From contig NZ_CAKKLY010000015.1 in the NCBI RefSeq assembly GCF_918698095.1, positions 1-64,000 on the forward strand: a stretch of DNA of 64,000 nt. Direction: 5' to 3'. How positions within the stretch are numbered: position 1 is the first letter of the stretch; every line of letters starts with the position of its first letter. Positions 62,569 through 64,000 of this stretch are shown here, piece by piece. Source of the DNA: Arthrobacter sp. Bi83 (GTDB lineage Bacteria; Actinomycetota; Actinomycetes; Actinomycetales; Micrococcaceae). The notes under the pieces are model-generated. The model saw nothing but the letters and a program-made list of their open reading frames with translations, made no database searches and had not been told where the DNA came from. The position numbers were made by a program, and so were the translations under genes.

Positions 62569-63109
62569 CCAGCGGAGAACTCACGGCTGCACACATCCGC
62601 GCCCTCCTCCAAGAACTCGGCCGACGCCTACAGGCCCGCGGCATACACGGCGACGTCAAACTCGTGGGCGGTGCCGCGCTCATCCTGCAAGGAATCGGCA
62701 ACCGCCCACATCGACGCCCGACCTAACCACGGTCAACGCCGTTGTCACCGAGATGGCCGTGGACTATGACCTTGCGCCCGAATGGCTGAATTCCAACGCA
62801 TCGGCCTTCGTTCCAGACAACGCCACCTGGGTCGAACTGGAGCAACTGGACGGACTCACCATCCGCGCAGCGGACACAGAAACACTCCTGGCCATGAAAA
62901 TTGCCGCCGAACGGGACAAGGATATGCTCGATATCGCCCGCCTCCTGCGCCGCCTCAACATCACCAACGCCGACGACGCCGTGAACCTCGCCTACGGCAA
63001 GTATGGCGAACACTCCATCCCGCTATCCGCGGGCCGGGACCACTACCTCATCGTCGTCGACGACGCCCTTGACGCAGCCACAGCTCTCAAGCCCGAACCC
63101 GGCGAATAG
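62565..63109 (+). pseudogene. Nucleotidyltransferase toxin (AbiEii/DUF6036-like), broken at the catalytic motif
   Basis: From GTG 62565 the frame gives IRALLQELGRRLQARGIHGD and VKLVGGAALILQGIGNRP, the start of a nucleotidyltransferase fold. At about 62705-62725 indels disturb the frame: traces of a TAxIDA-type metal motif lie in a third frame. The rest then continues in the frame from 62726 (TTVNAVVTEMAVDYDLAPEW) to 63109. The antitoxin gene is intact, so the toxin has been lost while its antidote is kept. Confidence 0.75.
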
Positions 63110-63217
63110 TCCAGTGCCTTCAAGAGCCACCGGCATCAGACCTGGGTCCATTCGCCTCACCTCGGATCCCGTCGGATTTTGTACGTTGCTAACCCCATGA
63201 GGAAATCAGGGAGCACG

Positions 63218-63310
63218 CAGCCTGGGCTCAGCGGGCTCCAGGAAGATGACTACCGTGATCACCGCCATCCATGCCAGGTTCATCACACCGACGGCGATCA
63301 GCACGAGACC
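63218..63310 (-). pseudogene. DUF2182-like membrane protein, C-terminal scrap
   Basis: The minus strand reads LVLIAVGVMNLAWMAVITVV and IFLEPAEPRLRAP then a stop, like the last helix of DUF2182 proteins. Nothing further upstream matches. Confidence 0.4.
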
Positions 63311-63354
63311 CACGGTAGCCCGTCGGTGTCAGTTCCGAGGATGCGCCACCGCTG

Positions 63355-63558
63355 CTAACTGGCCGGCGTCACGACGTCCTCCAGCATTGACCTGTCGAAG
63401 AATCGGACCTCGCCCGTTGCCTGGAAGAACACTGGAACTACTGAAGTGTTCGCGTCCTTCGAGGTTTCGTAGATCTCGGGCGCGCTCCCGTGTTTTCGCG
63501 CAATGGTTCCAATCAAGTCGGTGCCGCGAACCCGGACGGTTCGATATTTATAGCTCAT
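63355..63558 (-). CDS. Small hypothetical protein, 67 residues (second copy)
   Basis: Starts at ATG 63558, with AAAGGGCCC 5-13 bases upstream. Differs from 29726-29929 at one residue (RKHGSAPEIY against RKHASAPEIY). Conserved reading frame across two copies supports a real gene. No motif recognised. Confidence 0.55.
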   Translation of the reverse strand: MSYKYRTVRVRGTDLIGTIARKHGSAPEIYETSKDANTSVVPVFFQATGEVRFFDRSMLEDVVTPAS

Positions 63559-64000
63559 TTGGGCCCTTTCGTCAGCCAAGGCAAACCCTACTCCTGAGAG
63601 GCACAGCGGGGAGCTGATCCGGGCGTCGCTGACCCAAAGCATCGAATGCTCGACGGTTGGACACGGAAGCGGCCTCCGTGACGAGGCAAGAAGGCTTGCC
63701 CTTATGTGCGGCCCCCACCCCAGAGAGGCCGAGGCCCACAACCCGGTGACGGGTTTCGGCGGCACGGAATAGGACTGCCTTCGGCCCAAAGCAATTCCAT
63801 CTCGGCTGACAAAAGGTCCGTTAGCGGCCTTCAAAAAAAGTGCTGAAAAAGCAGCGGCTTCGGGCTTCCGTGATCGGTGCACGTGGGCCGATACGGAGGA
63901 GTCGTTGGAGGTTACGAACCAGTCGTTGAGGTGGTCGGAGTTTCGCCCCTCGTGGTCCCGCGCATGTCGGTGGCGTACGGTGTTTTCGGGGAGCGCAGCA

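Larger units (their letters stand above)
62726..63828 (+). repeat. 1.1-kb direct repeat, copy 2 (partner 29115-30190)
   Basis: Same order and orientation as copy 1, starting at ACCACGGTCAACGCCG and ending near TCCGTTAGCGGC. In this copy the left edge falls within the toxin gene, where the matching sequence of an SDR is found in copy 1. So copy 2 is probably closer to the source. Confidence 0.9.

Overview
The window is high-GC DNA from an actinobacterium, most likely Arthrobacter or a close relative in the Micrococcaceae. Three things point there: an Lsr2 nucleoid protein, a DUF4193 protein and a mycothiol-type maleylpyruvate isomerase, together with the ben/cat gene order, which resembles that of Corynebacterium glutamicum. 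Genus is inferred, not proven. REGION 1 (1-8.8 kb), C4-dicarboxylate and aryl-alcohol genes with heavy decay: a DctA transporter preceded by three 36-bp modules that each carry a Shine-Dalgarno site and an ATG; a D-2-hydroxyacid dehydrogenase; a tartrate dehydrogenase and an aminotransferase, each cut and joined tail to tail; a ketopantoate-reductase remnant; a maleylpyruvate isomerase; an intact aryl-alcohol dehydrogenase followed by an aldehyde dehydrogenase with an internal deletion; and a broken AraC-type regulator. REGION 2 (9-23 kb), a compact and largely intact benzoate-to-catechol-to-muconolactone pathway: benK transporter, a LysR regulator, a LuxR/LAL regulator (BenR-like), benD-benC-benB-benA on the minus strand, and divergent catA-catB-catC-benE. 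BenABC oxidises benzoate to the cis-diol, BenD makes catechol, CatA opens the ring, and CatB and CatC give the enol-lactone. The lower beta-ketoadipate genes are absent except for a thiolase remnant. BenC carries a C-terminal FCD (FadR-type ligand-binding) domain. REGION 3 (23-31 kb), gene remnants (LLM oxidoreductase, thiolase, GNAT, TDT transporter, SDR) around an HxlR/SDR/thioesterase module and a DeoR regulator; first copy of a 1.1-kb direct repeat (29115-30190); Lsr2. REGION 4 (31-39 kb), a PASTA membrane protein, a B-lectin protein without signal peptide, an orphan membrane-associated protein, an M23 peptidase without signal peptide and a large LuxR/LAL regulator: a possible antibacterial or envelope-targeting set. 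REGION 5 (40-62 kb), two IS110 transposases, then an accessory island of about 18.6 kb bounded by two ~136-bp direct repeats (42941-43076 and 61672-61808). Each repeat ends in a tRNA-3'-end-like sequence with its own terminator. The island holds short, mostly uncharacterised genes with nuclease- or defence-like features: CoiA-like, two Rx4H HEPN candidates, a HIRAN-GIY-YIG pair plus a broken second HIRAN copy, a possible PD-(D/E)XK protein, an XRE-ImmA/IrrE protease coupled to an orphan, a DndB/DGQHR-like protein divergent from a HEPN protein, and DUF4238. No integrase is visible. REGION 6 (61.9-64 kb), an XRE antitoxin-like gene with a perfect palindromic operator, its nucleotidyltransferase toxin broken at the catalytic motif, and the second copy of the 1.1-kb repeat.
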